Source: Pseudomonas neuropathica (GTDB lineage Bacteria > Pseudomonadota > Gammaproteobacteria > Pseudomonadales > Pseudomonadaceae). Taken from it: a stretch of 64,000 nt of DNA. This document shows, piece by piece, positions 7,280 through 15,933 of the stretch. Location: positions 62,001 through 126,000 of the forward strand of contig NZ_JACOPX010000015.1 of the NCBI RefSeq assembly GCF_015461835.1, written 5' to 3'. Position numbers and translations under genes: made by a program. The notes under the pieces were generated by a model. The model did not search any database and was not told where the DNA came from. It saw nothing but the letters and a program-made list of their open reading frames with translations. Within the stretch, counting starts at the first letter, position 1, and every line of letters starts with the position of its first letter.

Positions 7280-8467
7280 ATGCTCGCGCAACTTCCACCG
7301 GCCTTACAGAATCTGCAGCTTCCGCTGCGCCTGCGACTCTGGGATGGCCATGAGTTCAATCTGGGGCCGGCGCCCAGCGTCACCATCGTGGTCAAGGACC
7401 CGACGATGGTTACCCAGTTCACCCATCCAAGCCTCGACGCGCTTGGGGCGGCGTTTGTCGAAGGCAAGCTGGAGCTGGAGGGCTCGATCAGCGAGGTCAT
7501 CCGGGTCTGCGACGAATTGAGCAACGCGTTGCTCGGCGAAGATGGTGACAGCCAGCCAGTGCGTACCTTGCACGACAAGGAAACCGACGCCAAAGCCATT
7601 TCCTACCATTACGACCTGTCGAATGCGTTCTACCAGCTCTGGCTGGACAGCGACATGGTCTACTCCTGCGCGTATTTTGAAACTGGCAGCGAATCCCTCG
7701 AGCAGGCGCAACAAGCCAAATTCCGCCACCTTTGCCGCAAGCTGCGTTTGCAGCCCGGTGACTATCTGCTGGATGTCGGTTGCGGCTGGGGCGGGCTGGC
7801 CAGGTATGCCGCGCGGGAGTTCGGTGCAAAAGTGTTCGGCATCACCCTGAGCAAGGAACAGCTGAAACTGGCCCGCGAGCGGGTCAAAGCCGAAGGCCTG
7901 GAAGAGCAGGTCGAACTGCAATTGCTCGACTATCGCGATCTGCCTCAGGACGGGCGTTTCGACAAGGTAGTCAGCGTCGGCATGTTCGAACACGTTGGCC
8001 ATGCCAATCTTGCCGAGTACTGCAAAACCCTGTTCGGTGCGGTGAAGGAGGGCGGGCTGGTGCTGAACCATGGCATCACCGCCAAGCACACCGACGGCCG
8101 TCCGGTGGGACGCGGTGCCGGGGATTTCATTGAGAAATACGTCTTCCCCAACGGCGAATTACCGCACCTGGCGATGATATCGGCCGAGATCAGCGAAGCC
8201 GGTCTGGAGATTGTCGACGTCGAAAGCCTGCGCCTGCACTACGCGCGCACGCTGGACCACTGGAGCGAGCGGCTGGAGGACAACCTGGAAGCCGCTAGCA
8301 AACTGGTGCCGGATCAAGCGCTGCGTATCTGGCGTCTGTACCTGGCCGGCTGCGCTTATGCGTTTGCGCGCGGCTGGATCAATCTGCACCAGATCCTCGC
8401 GGTGAAGGCGCATGCGGATGGCAGCCATGAACTGCCGTGGACACGCGACGATATCTACAACCCTTAA
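7280..8467 (+). CDS. cfa: Cyclopropane-fatty-acyl-phospholipid synthase
   Basis: This 395-aa enzyme uses S-adenosylmethionine to add a methylene bridge across double bonds of membrane phospholipid acyl chains, usually on entry to stationary phase or under acid stress. The SAM-binding motif LLDVGCGWGGLARYAA starts at about residue 165. The family blocks YDLSNAFYQLWLDSDMVYSCAYF and FDKVVSVGMFEHVGHANL, and a C-terminal YLAGCAYAFARGWINLHQILAVK segment, are all present. Its length is normal for bacterial CfaS. An AAGGGGGA ribosome-binding site precedes ATG 7280. It stands alone, convergent with the cardiolipin synthase gene. Confidence 0.93.
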   Translation: MLAQLPPALQNLQLPLRLRLWDGHEFNLGPAPSVTIVVKDPTMVTQFTHPSLDALGAAFVEGKLELEGSISEVIRVCDELSNALLGEDGDSQPVRTLHDKETDAKAISYHYDLSNAFYQLWLDSDMVYSCAYFETGSESLEQAQQAKFRHLCRKLRLQPGDYLLDVGCGWGGLARYAAREFGAKVFGITLSKEQLKLARERVKAEGLEEQVELQLLDYRDLPQDGRFDKVVSVGMFEHVGHANLAEYCKTLFGAVKEGGLVLNHGITAKHTDGRPVGRGAGDFIEKYVFPNGELPHLAMISAEISEAGLEIVDVESLRLHYARTLDHWSERLEDNLEAASKLVPDQALRIWRLYLAGCAYAFARGWINLHQILAVKAHADGSHELPWTRDDIYNP

Positions 8468-8502
8468 TCGCTAAGCAGTCCTTTTATTATCGGTGAGGGC
8501 TT

Positions 8503-9942
8503 TCATAGAATCGGTGAAATAAGCCGGGCGATCCGCATGCCGACCTGTTGCAGGCGGTGGATCTCCCGGCTTTCTTCTTTGGCGACCTCGTAGGCTTGCG
8601 CGAAATCGGCGCTGAGCATGTTCTCCACGCTGGCGGCGAAGTCACTGTCGACGGTTAGTAGCATCACTTCGAAATTCAGCCGGAACGAACGGTTGTCCAG
8701 ATTGGCGCTGCCGATCGCGCTGATCTCGCTGTCGATCAACACCACTTTCTGATGCAGGAAACCGGGTTCGTAGCGGAATACCCGCACGCCGGCCCTCACG
8801 GCTTCAAAGGCGTAGAGACTGGAAGCAGCGTAAACGATGCGGTGATCGGGACGCGACGGCAGCAGCAATCGCACGTCGACGCCACGCAATACGGCCAGCC
8901 TCAGTGCGGCGAATACCGCTTCGTCCGGAATGAAATACGGGCTGGTGATCCACACCCGTTCGGTCGCCGCGTGGATCGCTTCGACAAAGAACAACGAGCA
9001 GGTTTCGTAGGCATCCGCCGGGCCGCTGGCGAGCAATTGGCAGAGCACGCCGTCATCCGGGTACTCGTCAGGCAGGATCAGTGGCGGCAGTGCGCGCGCA
9101 GCCCAGAACCAGTCTTCGGCAAAGGATTCCTGCATGCACGCGACCACCGGGCCACGTACCTTCACATGCGTATCGCGCCACGGTGCCAGCGGTGGTTTTT
9201 CACCCATGTATTCATCGCCAACGTTATGTCCGCCGACAAACCCGACCACTCCATCGACCACGACGATCTTGCGGTGATTACGGAAGTTGACCTGAAAGCG
9301 ATTGAGCCAGCCACTGCGTGTGGCGAAGGCTTTGACCTCGACGCCGCCATCACGCAACGTCTGCACATAGCTGTGGGGCAGGGCATGGCTGCCGATGCGG
9401 TCGTAAAGCAGATGGATGGATACGCCTTCAGCGGCCTTCTTCAGTAGCAGATCACGCAAACCCTGACCGAGCCGATCATCGTGGATGATGAAAAACTGAA
9501 TCAGCACGGCTTCTCTGGCTTGATCGATGGCGTGGAAAATCGCCTCGAACGTGGCTGCACCGTTGACCAGTAATTGCACTTCGTTATTCGCCAGACAGGG
9601 CATGCGCCCGAGTTTGGGCATCGCACGTAACGAGGCATAGGCATTCGAGGCGCGTGCAGTCAGCGCTTCTTCCACCCACGGACGCCAGTTCAACTCGGAG
9701 ATGGCCTGACGCATCTGTTCGTTGGCCTGGCGTCGTGCCTGGATGTAACCATCAAAGGTGCTGCGCCCGAACACCAGGTACGGAATTAGCGTGAGATAGG
9801 GAATGAAGATCAGCGACAATGCCCAGGCGATCGAGCCTTGAGCCGTGCGCACGGTGAGCACCGCGTGAATTGCGGCGATCAGGCCGAGGGTGTGTATCAG
9901 GGCGATCAGATAACCGAAAATGTGCGGTCCAAAATAATCCAT
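8503..9942 (-). CDS. cls: Cardiolipin synthase (phospholipase D family)
   Basis: This 479-aa membrane enzyme condenses two phosphatidylglycerol molecules into cardiolipin and glycerol. Two N-terminal membrane helices (about 5-60) precede two PLD domains. Each has an HKD catalytic motif, NHRKIVVVDG at about residue 219 and LHQKVVLIDS at about 395. An upstream in-frame TTG at 9969 would add nine residues, but ATG 9942 with the adjacent AAGG gives the family N-terminus. It is transcribed convergently with cfa and may share its role in remodelling the membrane. Confidence 0.92.
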   Translation of the reverse strand: MDYFGPHIFGYLIALIHTLGLIAAIHAVLTVRTAQGSIAWALSLIFIPYLTLIPYLVFGRSTFDGYIQARRQANEQMRQAISELNWRPWVEEALTARASNAYASLRAMPKLGRMPCLANNEVQLLVNGAATFEAIFHAIDQAREAVLIQFFIIHDDRLGQGLRDLLLKKAAEGVSIHLLYDRIGSHALPHSYVQTLRDGGVEVKAFATRSGWLNRFQVNFRNHRKIVVVDGVVGFVGGHNVGDEYMGEKPPLAPWRDTHVKVRGPVVACMQESFAEDWFWAARALPPLILPDEYPDDGVLCQLLASGPADAYETCSLFFVEAIHAATERVWITSPYFIPDEAVFAALRLAVLRGVDVRLLLPSRPDHRIVYAASSLYAFEAVRAGVRVFRYEPGFLHQKVVLIDSEISAIGSANLDNRSFRLNFEVMLLTVDSDFAASVENMLSADFAQAYEVAKEESREIHRLQQVGMRIARLISPIL

Positions 9943-10073
9943 GGGGCAGCCTTGCTCCGGAAGATTCAATGCTTAACAGACCATGTTCTGCCGCGAATGT
10001 CGCTATTTAATTGGTGCATGAACCGAAGCAATCGGCCGACGTCTAACGGCCACTACTGATCAGGAGTTTTTCG

Positions 10074-10592
10074 ATGAACGTTCGTCTGCTGGGTTTGGCG
10101 CTGGGCCTGGGTTTGGCATTGCCGGTGGTTGCGCAGGCGCAGATGCTGCAGCCGGGGCTGTGGGAAATGACATCGAGCAACGTCAAGGTCGATGACCAGC
10201 CGATGGATGTGCAATCGATCCTCGGCCAGTTGCAAGGCCAGATGACCCCGCAACAGCGTGCTGCGCTGGAGAAGAACGGGATCAATATCGGCGGCAAAGG
10301 CATTCGTGCCTGTCTGACGCCGGAGCAGGTGGCGACCAACGATATTCCATTGGCCGACCCGCAATCGGGCTGCAAACAGCAGATTACCGATCGCACGGGC
10401 AACCAGTGGAAATTCCGTTTCAGTTGCCCGAAAGCGCAGGGTACCGGTGTGGCGACGTTCCTCAGTGATCGTGAATTCACCACCGTGGCCAACGGCACGT
10501 TCAATGCGATCGGGATCAATCAGAAGGGCAGTCTGGAAACCCGCGCGGTGTGGTTGGGTCAAGACTGCGGCAGCGTTAAACCAAGAGCTTAA
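10074..10592 (+). CDS. DUF3617 secreted protein
   Basis: This 172-aa protein has a clear signal peptide (residues 1-22, ending AQA). The mature part begins QMLQPGLWEMTSSNVKVD, the typical opening of DUF3617 proteins, which are periplasmic and of unknown function. Two cysteines, in ACLTPEQV and SGCKQQ, are typical of the family and may form a disulfide, as may those in FSCPK and QDCGS. It starts at ATG 10074 after a CAGGAG site. It stands alone, and a strong palindrome follows its stop codon. Confidence 0.8.
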   Translation: MNVRLLGLALGLGLALPVVAQAQMLQPGLWEMTSSNVKVDDQPMDVQSILGQLQGQMTPQQRAALEKNGINIGGKGIRACLTPEQVATNDIPLADPQSGCKQQITDRTGNQWKFRFSCPKAQGTGVATFLSDREFTTVANGTFNAIGINQKGSLETRAVWLGQDCGSVKPRA

Positions 10593-10594
10593 AA

Positions 10595-10632
10595 GCTTCG
10601 CGAGCAGGACGATTCGTCCTGCTCGCGAAAGC
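10595..10632. repeat. Palindromic repeat between convergent genes
   Basis: A 15-17-bp imperfect inverted repeat with a 5-nt loop, built around CGCGAGCAGGA. It resembles the core of the GAGCCTGCTCGC REP family found elsewhere in this window. It lies between the convergent DUF3617 and dihydroorotase genes and may act as a bidirectional terminator, although it lacks a T tract. Confidence 0.6.
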
Positions 10633-10642
10633 GTCTTCGTAT

Positions 10643-11974
10643 TCAGCGCATAAACCTCAGCGCCAGCCCCCGACATCCCTCGTTCACCCGACCCTCCCGC
10701 CAGGCAATCTGCCCCGACACCATCGTCGCATTCACCCGATGCCGAAAGCTGCGCCCGGCAAACGGCGTCCATCCGCACTGCGACAGAATGGGTTGCCGAT
10801 TAACCTCCAGGGCTTGCGGCTCAACCAACACCAGATCCGCCCAGTAGCCCTCACGTAGATACCCACGATCGGGAATCGCAAAAAGATCCGCGACTCTGTG
10901 GCTGGTCTTCGCCACCAGCGTAGTGATTGGCAGCACATCGTCCGCCACCAACTCCAGCAGTGCCGGTAACGCGTGCTGCACCAATGGCAAACCCGCAGGT
11001 GCCTGCGCATAAGGTCGCTGTTTTTCAGCCCAGGTATGCGGTGCATGGTCACTGCCGATCACATCGAGTCGATTGCTGTTCAGTGCCGCGCGTAGTGCAT
11101 CGCGATCGGATTGGGTCTTGATCGCCGGATTGCATTTGATCAGGTTGCCGAGGTGGGGATAGTCGCGATCATCAAACAGCAAATGGTGCAGGCAAACTTC
11201 CGCCGTGATGTGTTTTTGCGCCAGCGGTTTGTCCTCGAACAACGCCAGTTCACGCGCCGTGGTCAGGTGCAAAACATGCAGGCGCGTGCCGTGACGTTTG
11301 GCTAACTGGACCGCCAGTGAAGAGGAGCGATAACACGCCTCGGCATTGCGGATGAGCGGGTGAGCAGCGGGCGGGATTCGTTCGCCGAACAGCTCACGCA
11401 GATTGGCCGCATTCGCGTCGATACTCGGGGTGTGTTCGCAGTGGGCCAACAGGATCGTTGGCACCTCAGCGAACAGTCGCTCAAGAGTTTGCCGATCATC
11501 CACCAGCATGTTGCCGGTCGAGGCGCCCATGAACACTTTCACGCCTGCCACTTCGCAGGGATTGAGTGCTGCCACCGTGTCTAGGTTGTCCTGACTCACG
11601 CCAAAGTGAAAGCCGTAATTGGCCACCGAGCTGATCGCTGCCCGGCGCTTTTTATCCGCCAGTGCGTCGAGGGTAAGGGTGGCCGGTTGGGTGTTAGGCA
11701 TGTCCATGAAACTGGTGATGCCACCGGCGACCGCCGCACGAGATTCGCTATGAATGCTGCCCTTGGTTGGCGCACCGGGCTCACGAAAATGCACTTGGTC
11801 ATCGATCATCCCCGGCAGCAACCATTGACCATTCGCGTCGATTTCCACCTTGGCGTTTTCGCCTTCGATGCTGCGAGCAATCTTGACGATGCGCCCGTTG
11901 CTGACCAACAGATCGCCGTCGAACTCGCGTCCTTCGTTGACCAGCCTTGCGTTGCGAATCAGCACGCTGCTCAT
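10643..11974 (-). CDS. pyrC2: Dihydroorotase paralogue of the zinc-starvation operon
   Basis: This 443-aa amidohydrolase is a class-I-type dihydroorotase (carbamoyl-aspartate to dihydroorotate, pyrimidine synthesis). It has the carbamylated-lysine region GVKVFMGAS, GSDHAPH with the catalytic Asp, and His residues in LLAHCEH and HVLHLT. The metal motif normally written DxHxH reads DDQVH: Gln60 replaces the first His while His62 and Arg64 are kept. It is the last gene of the folE2-znuCBA-gammaCA operon, 3 nt after the carbonic anhydrase gene. The orthologous gene of P. aeruginosa (pyrQ, PA5541 as I remember it) is Zur-regulated. I infer a backup enzyme for zinc shortage. Confidence 0.85.
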   Translation of the reverse strand: MSSVLIRNARLVNEGREFDGDLLVSNGRIVKIARSIEGENAKVEIDANGQWLLPGMIDDQVHFREPGAPTKGSIHSESRAAVAGGITSFMDMPNTQPATLTLDALADKKRRAAISSVANYGFHFGVSQDNLDTVAALNPCEVAGVKVFMGASTGNMLVDDRQTLERLFAEVPTILLAHCEHTPSIDANAANLRELFGERIPPAAHPLIRNAEACYRSSSLAVQLAKRHGTRLHVLHLTTARELALFEDKPLAQKHITAEVCLHHLLFDDRDYPHLGNLIKCNPAIKTQSDRDALRAALNSNRLDVIGSDHAPHTWAEKQRPYAQAPAGLPLVQHALPALLELVADDVLPITTLVAKTSHRVADLFAIPDRGYLREGYWADLVLVEPQALEVNRQPILSQCGWTPFAGRSFRHRVNATMVSGQIAWREGRVNEGCRGLALRFMR

Positions 11975-11977
11975 GGT

Positions 11978-12538
11978 TCAGAACTCGTTCTGCAAGGCTT
12001 TGTAGCCGCGCACCAGGTCGACGTTGGTGCGCGCCACGTCTTCGGAAAACTCCGAGGCGCTGACGCTCACCGGTGGAAATTGCGAGAGGTCGGTGTTCGG
12101 GCCGATGCGAGTCGTCGAGGGCACATAGAAGGCGTCCGGCAAATCCCGACCGTCGACCACCGAGTTGTGCCGCACCACACAACCGTTGCCGACGACGCAG
12201 TTGAACAGGACGCTGTTGAAACCGATGAACACTCGATCGCCGACGACGCAGGGGCCGTGCACGATCGAGCGGTGGGCGATGGAACTGTGCTCACCGATGG
12301 TCACTGCCGCGCCGGATTTTGAATGGATGACCACGCCGTCCTGGATATTCGAATTGGCGCCGATGGTGATCGGCTCCATCTCGCCTGAGGCGTCCACTTC
12401 GTCGGCGCGAATGACTGCGTAGGGGCCGACGAAGACGTTCTCGCCGATCACCACTTTGCCGCAGATGATCGCGGTTTTATCGACGTAGGCCGATTCGGCA
12501 ATGTGGGGCAAATCACCTGAAGGATTCTTGCGGATCAT
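11978..12538 (-). CDS. Gamma-carbonic anhydrase-like left-handed beta-helix protein
   Basis: This 186-aa protein is made of hexapeptide repeats (for example AIICGKVVIGENVFVGPYAVIRAD) forming a left-handed beta-helix. His residues at VVIHSKSG, GEHSSIAHRSIVHG and VRHNSVV sit where gamma-class carbonic anhydrases bind their metal. Gamma-class enzymes can use Fe or Co instead of Zn, which suits a zinc-sparing operon. Its ATG overlaps the znuA stop as ATGA. The activity is inferred; some members of this family are enzymatically silent. Confidence 0.82.
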   Translation of the reverse strand: MIRKNPSGDLPHIAESAYVDKTAIICGKVVIGENVFVGPYAVIRADEVDASGEMEPITIGANSNIQDGVVIHSKSGAAVTIGEHSSIAHRSIVHGPCVVGDRVFIGFNSVLFNCVVGNGCVVRHNSVVDGRDLPDAFYVPSTTRIGPNTDLSQFPPVSVSASEFSEDVARTNVDLVRGYKALQNEF

Positions 12539-13410
12539 GGTTGGCTCAGTGCGTCGTAAAGAGTGTTGAGGTTGTATTCGAACAGACCGGTGAAAGTGCT
12601 GGCCGGGCCGCTGGCGGCGAGGGCATCGGAGTAGAGCGTACCGCCAATATGCGCGCCGCTTTCGTCAGCGATCTGTTTGAGCAGGCGTGCGTCCTTGATG
12701 TTTTCCATGAACACCGCTTTGACGTGGGCCTGACGAATCTGGGTGATCAGCGCAGCGACTTCGGCGGCCGAGGGTTCGCGTTCGGTGGACAGGCCTTGCG
12801 GTGCCATGAAGTCGATACCGTAAGCCTGACCGAGATAACCGAAAGCATCATGGCTGGTAACGATCTTGCGGTTGCCCGGTGGCAGCGCACCGAGTTTGGC
12901 TTTGGCTTCGGCGAGCAGGGCGTAGATCTGCTTCAGGTAGGTTTTGCTGTTGCGTTCGTAGTCGGCTTTGTTTGCGGGATCCGCAGCGATTAATGCTTTG
13001 GTGATATTGGCGACGTACAACTCGGCGTTCGCCAGATTGTGCCAGGCATGCGGGTCGGGAACGGTTTCGCCGTCTTCATCCAGCGAGCGTGGGATCACGC
13101 CGTGACTGGCACTGATGACCGTGGCTTTGGTCTCGGTGCTGGTCACGAGGCGATCCAGCCACGGCTCGAAACCAAGACCGTTCTTGATGATCAGTTTGGC
13201 GCTGAGCAGCGCTTTCGCATCATCCGGTGTCGGCTCGTAAGTATGCGCATCGGTGTCCGGGCCGACCATATTGGTGATCTGGATATGCTCACCACCGACG
13301 TGATGAACCATGTCGGCGAGAATGCTGAAACTAGTGACCACAGGTAGTTTTTCTGCCGCCGACAATGACATCGACAGCATCAGGCTGAACAGCACGAGTA
13401 GAGCGCGCAT
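12535..13410 (-). CDS. znuA: Zinc/manganese ABC transporter substrate-binding protein (ZnuA-like)
   Basis: This 291-aa periplasmic protein of the cluster A-I metal-binding family has a signal peptide at residues 1-18 (MRALLVLFSLMLSMSLSA). Visible ligand regions are HTYEPTPDD, DPHAWHNLAN, VTSHDAFGYLGQAYGI and the final YSDALA. The long His-rich loop of classical ZnuA is missing; only EDGETVPDPHAW is present there, so Mn or another metal cannot be excluded. ATG 13410 is chosen because GAGG lies 9 nt upstream; an ATG at 13425 overlapping the permease stop is the alternative. It is the fourth gene of the Zur-type operon. Confidence 0.85.
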   Translation of the reverse strand: MRALLVLFSLMLSMSLSAAEKLPVVTSFSILADMVHHVGGEHIQITNMVGPDTDAHTYEPTPDDAKALLSAKLIIKNGLGFEPWLDRLVTSTETKATVISASHGVIPRSLDEDGETVPDPHAWHNLANAELYVANITKALIAADPANKADYERNSKTYLKQIYALLAEAKAKLGALPPGNRKIVTSHDAFGYLGQAYGIDFMAPQGLSTEREPSAAEVAALITQIRQAHVKAVFMENIKDARLLKQIADESGAHIGGTLYSDALAASGPASTFTGLFEYNLNTLYDALSQP

Positions 13411-13421
13411 CGGGAAGCACC

Positions 13422-14288
13422 TCATTGGGATGTGAGCAAAGGCGGGCGGCGCAACAGACCGTGAACCGGCCCGAACACCACGGACAACAGATAGCCAAGG
13501 CCAGCGATCAGCACGATGGCCGGGCCGCTCGGCAACGAGTAGTAGAACGACAGCAGCAAGCCGAACCAGACCGAGAGGCAACCGATGACGGCCGCGATGG
13601 CAATCAGGGTCGGCAGCCGGCGGCTCCAGAATCGCGAAGCCGCAGCGGGAAGCATCATCAGGCCGACCACCATCAGCGCGCCGATGGCCTGGAAACCGAT
13701 CACCAGATTGAGTACGACCAGCGTCAGGAACATGCCATGGGCGAGTGGGCCGAGGCGGCTGACGGTTCTCAAGAACAACGGATCGAGGGTGTCGAGCAGC
13801 AGCGGTTTGTAGATCAGCGCCATGGCGATCAGGCTGAATCCCGAAACCCACAACATGCCGGTGAGGGTCGGACCATCGACGGCCAGTGCTGAGCCGAACA
13901 GCAGGTGCAACAGGTCGAGGCGTTTGCCGGCGATGCCGAGGATGAGTACGCCACTGGCCAGCGAGATCGGATAGATCGCAGCGAGACTGGCGTCTTCGCG
14001 CAGGCCCGTGCGACGAGTGATCCAGGCGGCGAGGCCAGCCATGCTCAAACCGGCGCCCAAGCCTCCCAGCGTTAGCGCGGGCAGGCTCAGTCCGGCAAAC
14101 CAGAAACCCAGTGCCGCGCCGGGAAGAATACCGTGGGCCACGGCATCACCGATCAGGCTCATCCTTCGCAGGATCAAGAACACGCCGAGTGGCGCGGTGC
14201 TGCACGCCAATACCAGGCCGCCGAGCAGGGCGCGGCGCATGAACACGAACTCATTAAATGGTTGCCAGAGGTGCGCGATGGTGAGCAT
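13422..14288 (-). CDS. znuB: Metal ABC transporter permease (ZnuB-like)
   Basis: This 288-aa ABC-3 family permease has about eight hydrophobic helices. It carries the family segment RRMSLIGDAVAHGILPGAALGF near the N-terminus and VGLMMLPAAASRF near the coupling region. The start at ATG 14288 overlaps the ATPase stop (TGATG); the open frame runs further upstream but that part is inside the ATPase gene. Together with the ATPase and binding protein it forms a complete metal importer placed inside the zinc-sparing operon. Confidence 0.88.
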   Translation of the reverse strand: MLTIAHLWQPFNEFVFMRRALLGGLVLACSTAPLGVFLILRRMSLIGDAVAHGILPGAALGFWFAGLSLPALTLGGLGAGLSMAGLAAWITRRTGLREDASLAAIYPISLASGVLILGIAGKRLDLLHLLFGSALAVDGPTLTGMLWVSGFSLIAMALIYKPLLLDTLDPLFLRTVSRLGPLAHGMFLTLVVLNLVIGFQAIGALMVVGLMMLPAAASRFWSRRLPTLIAIAAVIGCLSVWFGLLLSFYYSLPSGPAIVLIAGLGYLLSVVFGPVHGLLRRPPLLTSQ

Positions 14289-14956
14289 CAGGCCACCTGC
14301 GTGTGAGGTGTTTGCTGAATGAGTTCTGCGCTCGCACCAAACAGGCAGTCGCGGTTTTTGATCAGCAACGTTTTGGGGATGTGTTGGCGTACGGCAGCGA
14401 GGTCGTGACACACCACGACCAGTGTCCGACCTTCGCCGTGCCAGGCGTGGATGTGCTGCCAGAGCAACTGCTGACCGAGTTCATCGAGTGCGGCGTGGGG
14501 CTCGTCGAGCAGCAGCACGGGCGCGTCGGTCAGGCTCAGTCGAGCGAGCAGGGCGCGTTGTAGTTCGCCACCGGACAGGGCCATGAGTGGGCGTTGCTCG
14601 AGTCCGCTCAGGTGCCAGTTCGCCAGTGCGTCTTTCAGGCGCTGGCTTCGTAGTTGAGTCGATAGCCTGCGTCCCCAGAAACCGGCGGCGACCAGATCTT
14701 CAAGGCTAATGGGGAATTGGCGGTCCAGATGCTGTTGCTGGGGCAGAAAGGACAACCCGCTTTGACGTGGGACACTCAGCCCGACATTGCCTGCCAATGG
14801 CTTTTGTAGCCCGGCGATCACTTTTAGCAGGCTGCTTTTGCCACAGCCGTTGGCACCGATGATCGCCGTCAGGCTGCCGCTGTCGAGTTCAAGGTCCAGG
14901 GGCACGGTCAGTGGTTGGCCGGGCGCACCCCAACTCAGGGATTGGCAGCGGATCAT
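14288..14956 (-). CDS. znuC: Metal ABC transporter ATPase (ZnuC-like)
   Basis: This 222-aa ATPase has Walker A GANGCGKSS, a Q-loop (FLPQQ), the signature LSGGELQRALLARL, Walker B LLLDEPHAALDE and the switch His in VVCHD. It powers import through the ZnuB-like permease encoded next. Its ATG overlaps the folE2 stop as ATGA. It is shorter than typical ZnuC and closer in size to the AztA type of zinc importer ATPase. Confidence 0.88.
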   Translation of the reverse strand: MIRCQSLSWGAPGQPLTVPLDLELDSGSLTAIIGANGCGKSSLLKVIAGLQKPLAGNVGLSVPRQSGLSFLPQQQHLDRQFPISLEDLVAAGFWGRRLSTQLRSQRLKDALANWHLSGLEQRPLMALSGGELQRALLARLSLTDAPVLLLDEPHAALDELGQQLLWQHIHAWHGEGRTLVVVCHDLAAVRQHIPKTLLIKNRDCLFGASAELIQQTPHTQVA

Positions 14957-15849
14957 GCTTGCTCACGCTGCCAATGGCTTTCGGCGACGGCGTCGTGAGC
15001 GTGCAGACTTTCGGCGTGGATCACTCGCAGTTGAAATGCGCTGATACCGGGAGTACGTCGCAGGGCCAGATTCAGACGGCGTGCTGCGTCTTCGCAGAAC
15101 ATCAGGTTCTGCCCGTTGGCGAGGGCGAAGGCTTGTTCGTCTGCGCGTTTCACGGCGGTTTGTACGGCGGTGCCGAGGGCAGCTTCAGCGTCATTGATGA
15201 TCACGCTAAGAGGAAACTCATCAATGAAGTCGTCGAGGTGAAGGTGCAATTGTGCTGTGCTGCGTTGGCTGTGAGGCGTGGCAAGGATGCCTTGGGTCGA
15301 GCCAAGCCATGCCAGAACGTCGGCGTGTTGTAGAGCTTTGTTGGCGAAGTCGGCGATGAATTTCTGCTGGATCAACTGTCGCGCCAAGGCTGCTGAGCAA
15401 GGGCAAGTTGAGGAGTAGGGCACTTCGATTTTGAGTTCCACGTGGAACACTTCATTTATCAGGCTGGCGAAAATGCTCGCGGGATATGACTTCCAGCCGG
15501 CCAATGGGCTGATCAGTGCTGACCTCTTTAGCAGCAAATCGGTGTGGATATTCAGGTAGGCGCGGCTGGATAAACCTTCGTGGCTTTGCAGGAAATCCTT
15601 GAGCACCTGATGCAGTAGCGCTGGGGACAGGTTCTTCTGTTCGAGTGCTTCCAAGGCCAGATACAGCCGCGACATGTGAATGCCACGCGCCTCGCCATCA
15701 TCAAGACTGACACCCGCATCAGCCTTGGCGCTCAAGCGCTGACCCTCTAACAAAACAGGTAACGCAATGCCGCGCATGCCCACCCATTCGAGAGGCAAAG
15801 CTTGGCGTGCGGCCTGCGCGGCGATATCCGGAAGTGTCATCGAATTCAT
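14953..15849 (-). CDS. folE2: GTP cyclohydrolase FolE2 (type IB)
   Basis: This 298-aa enzyme makes dihydroneopterin triphosphate from GTP (folate pathway) and, unlike FolE, does not strictly require zinc. The conserved Cys region PYSSTCPCSAALARQLI and the SHEGLSSRAYLNI and LHLDDFIDEFPLSVIINDAE blocks are typical of FolE2. The start is placed at ATG 15849 (ATG 15840 is an alternative) because a longer frame would run through the Zur-like box at 15880. It is the first gene of a six-gene overlapping operon. A perfect parS motif lies inside the gene. Confidence 0.9.
   Translation of the reverse strand: MNSMTLPDIAAQAARQALPLEWVGMRGIALPVLLEGQRLSAKADAGVSLDDGEARGIHMSRLYLALEALEQKNLSPALLHQVLKDFLQSHEGLSSRAYLNIHTDLLLKRSALISPLAGWKSYPASIFASLINEVFHVELKIEVPYSSTCPCSAALARQLIQQKFIADFANKALQHADVLAWLGSTQGILATPHSQRSTAQLHLHLDDFIDEFPLSVIINDAEAALGTAVQTAVKRADEQAFALANGQNLMFCEDAARRLNLALRRTPGISAFQLRVIHAESLHAHDAVAESHWQREQA
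15435..15448. other. parS: parS-type ParB binding site (perfect)
   Basis: A second exact GTTCCACGTGGAAC palindrome, inside folE2 where it encodes F-H-V-E on the minus strand. It lies 13.2 kb from the first copy and 0.9 kb from a third, one-mismatch copy. Confidence 0.8.
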
Positions 15850-15879
15850 GTTCGGGACCGTCGTGTTGATTGAATTCGA

Positions 15880-15894
15880 TGTTACATTATAACA
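15880..15894. promoter_or_regulatory. Zur-like operator between folE2 and amiA
   Basis: TGTTACATTATAACA fits the Pseudomonas/gamma-proteobacterial Zur box pattern GTTATA-N-TATAAC-like, with one arm imperfect (GTTACA). It lies 31 bp upstream of the folE2 start and 40 bp upstream of amiA, so one site could repress both divergent units when zinc is sufficient. Confidence 0.75.
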
Positions 15895-15933
15895 ATTCAA
15901 ATCACGACGCCTTTTTCATGAACAGGCTTTCAT

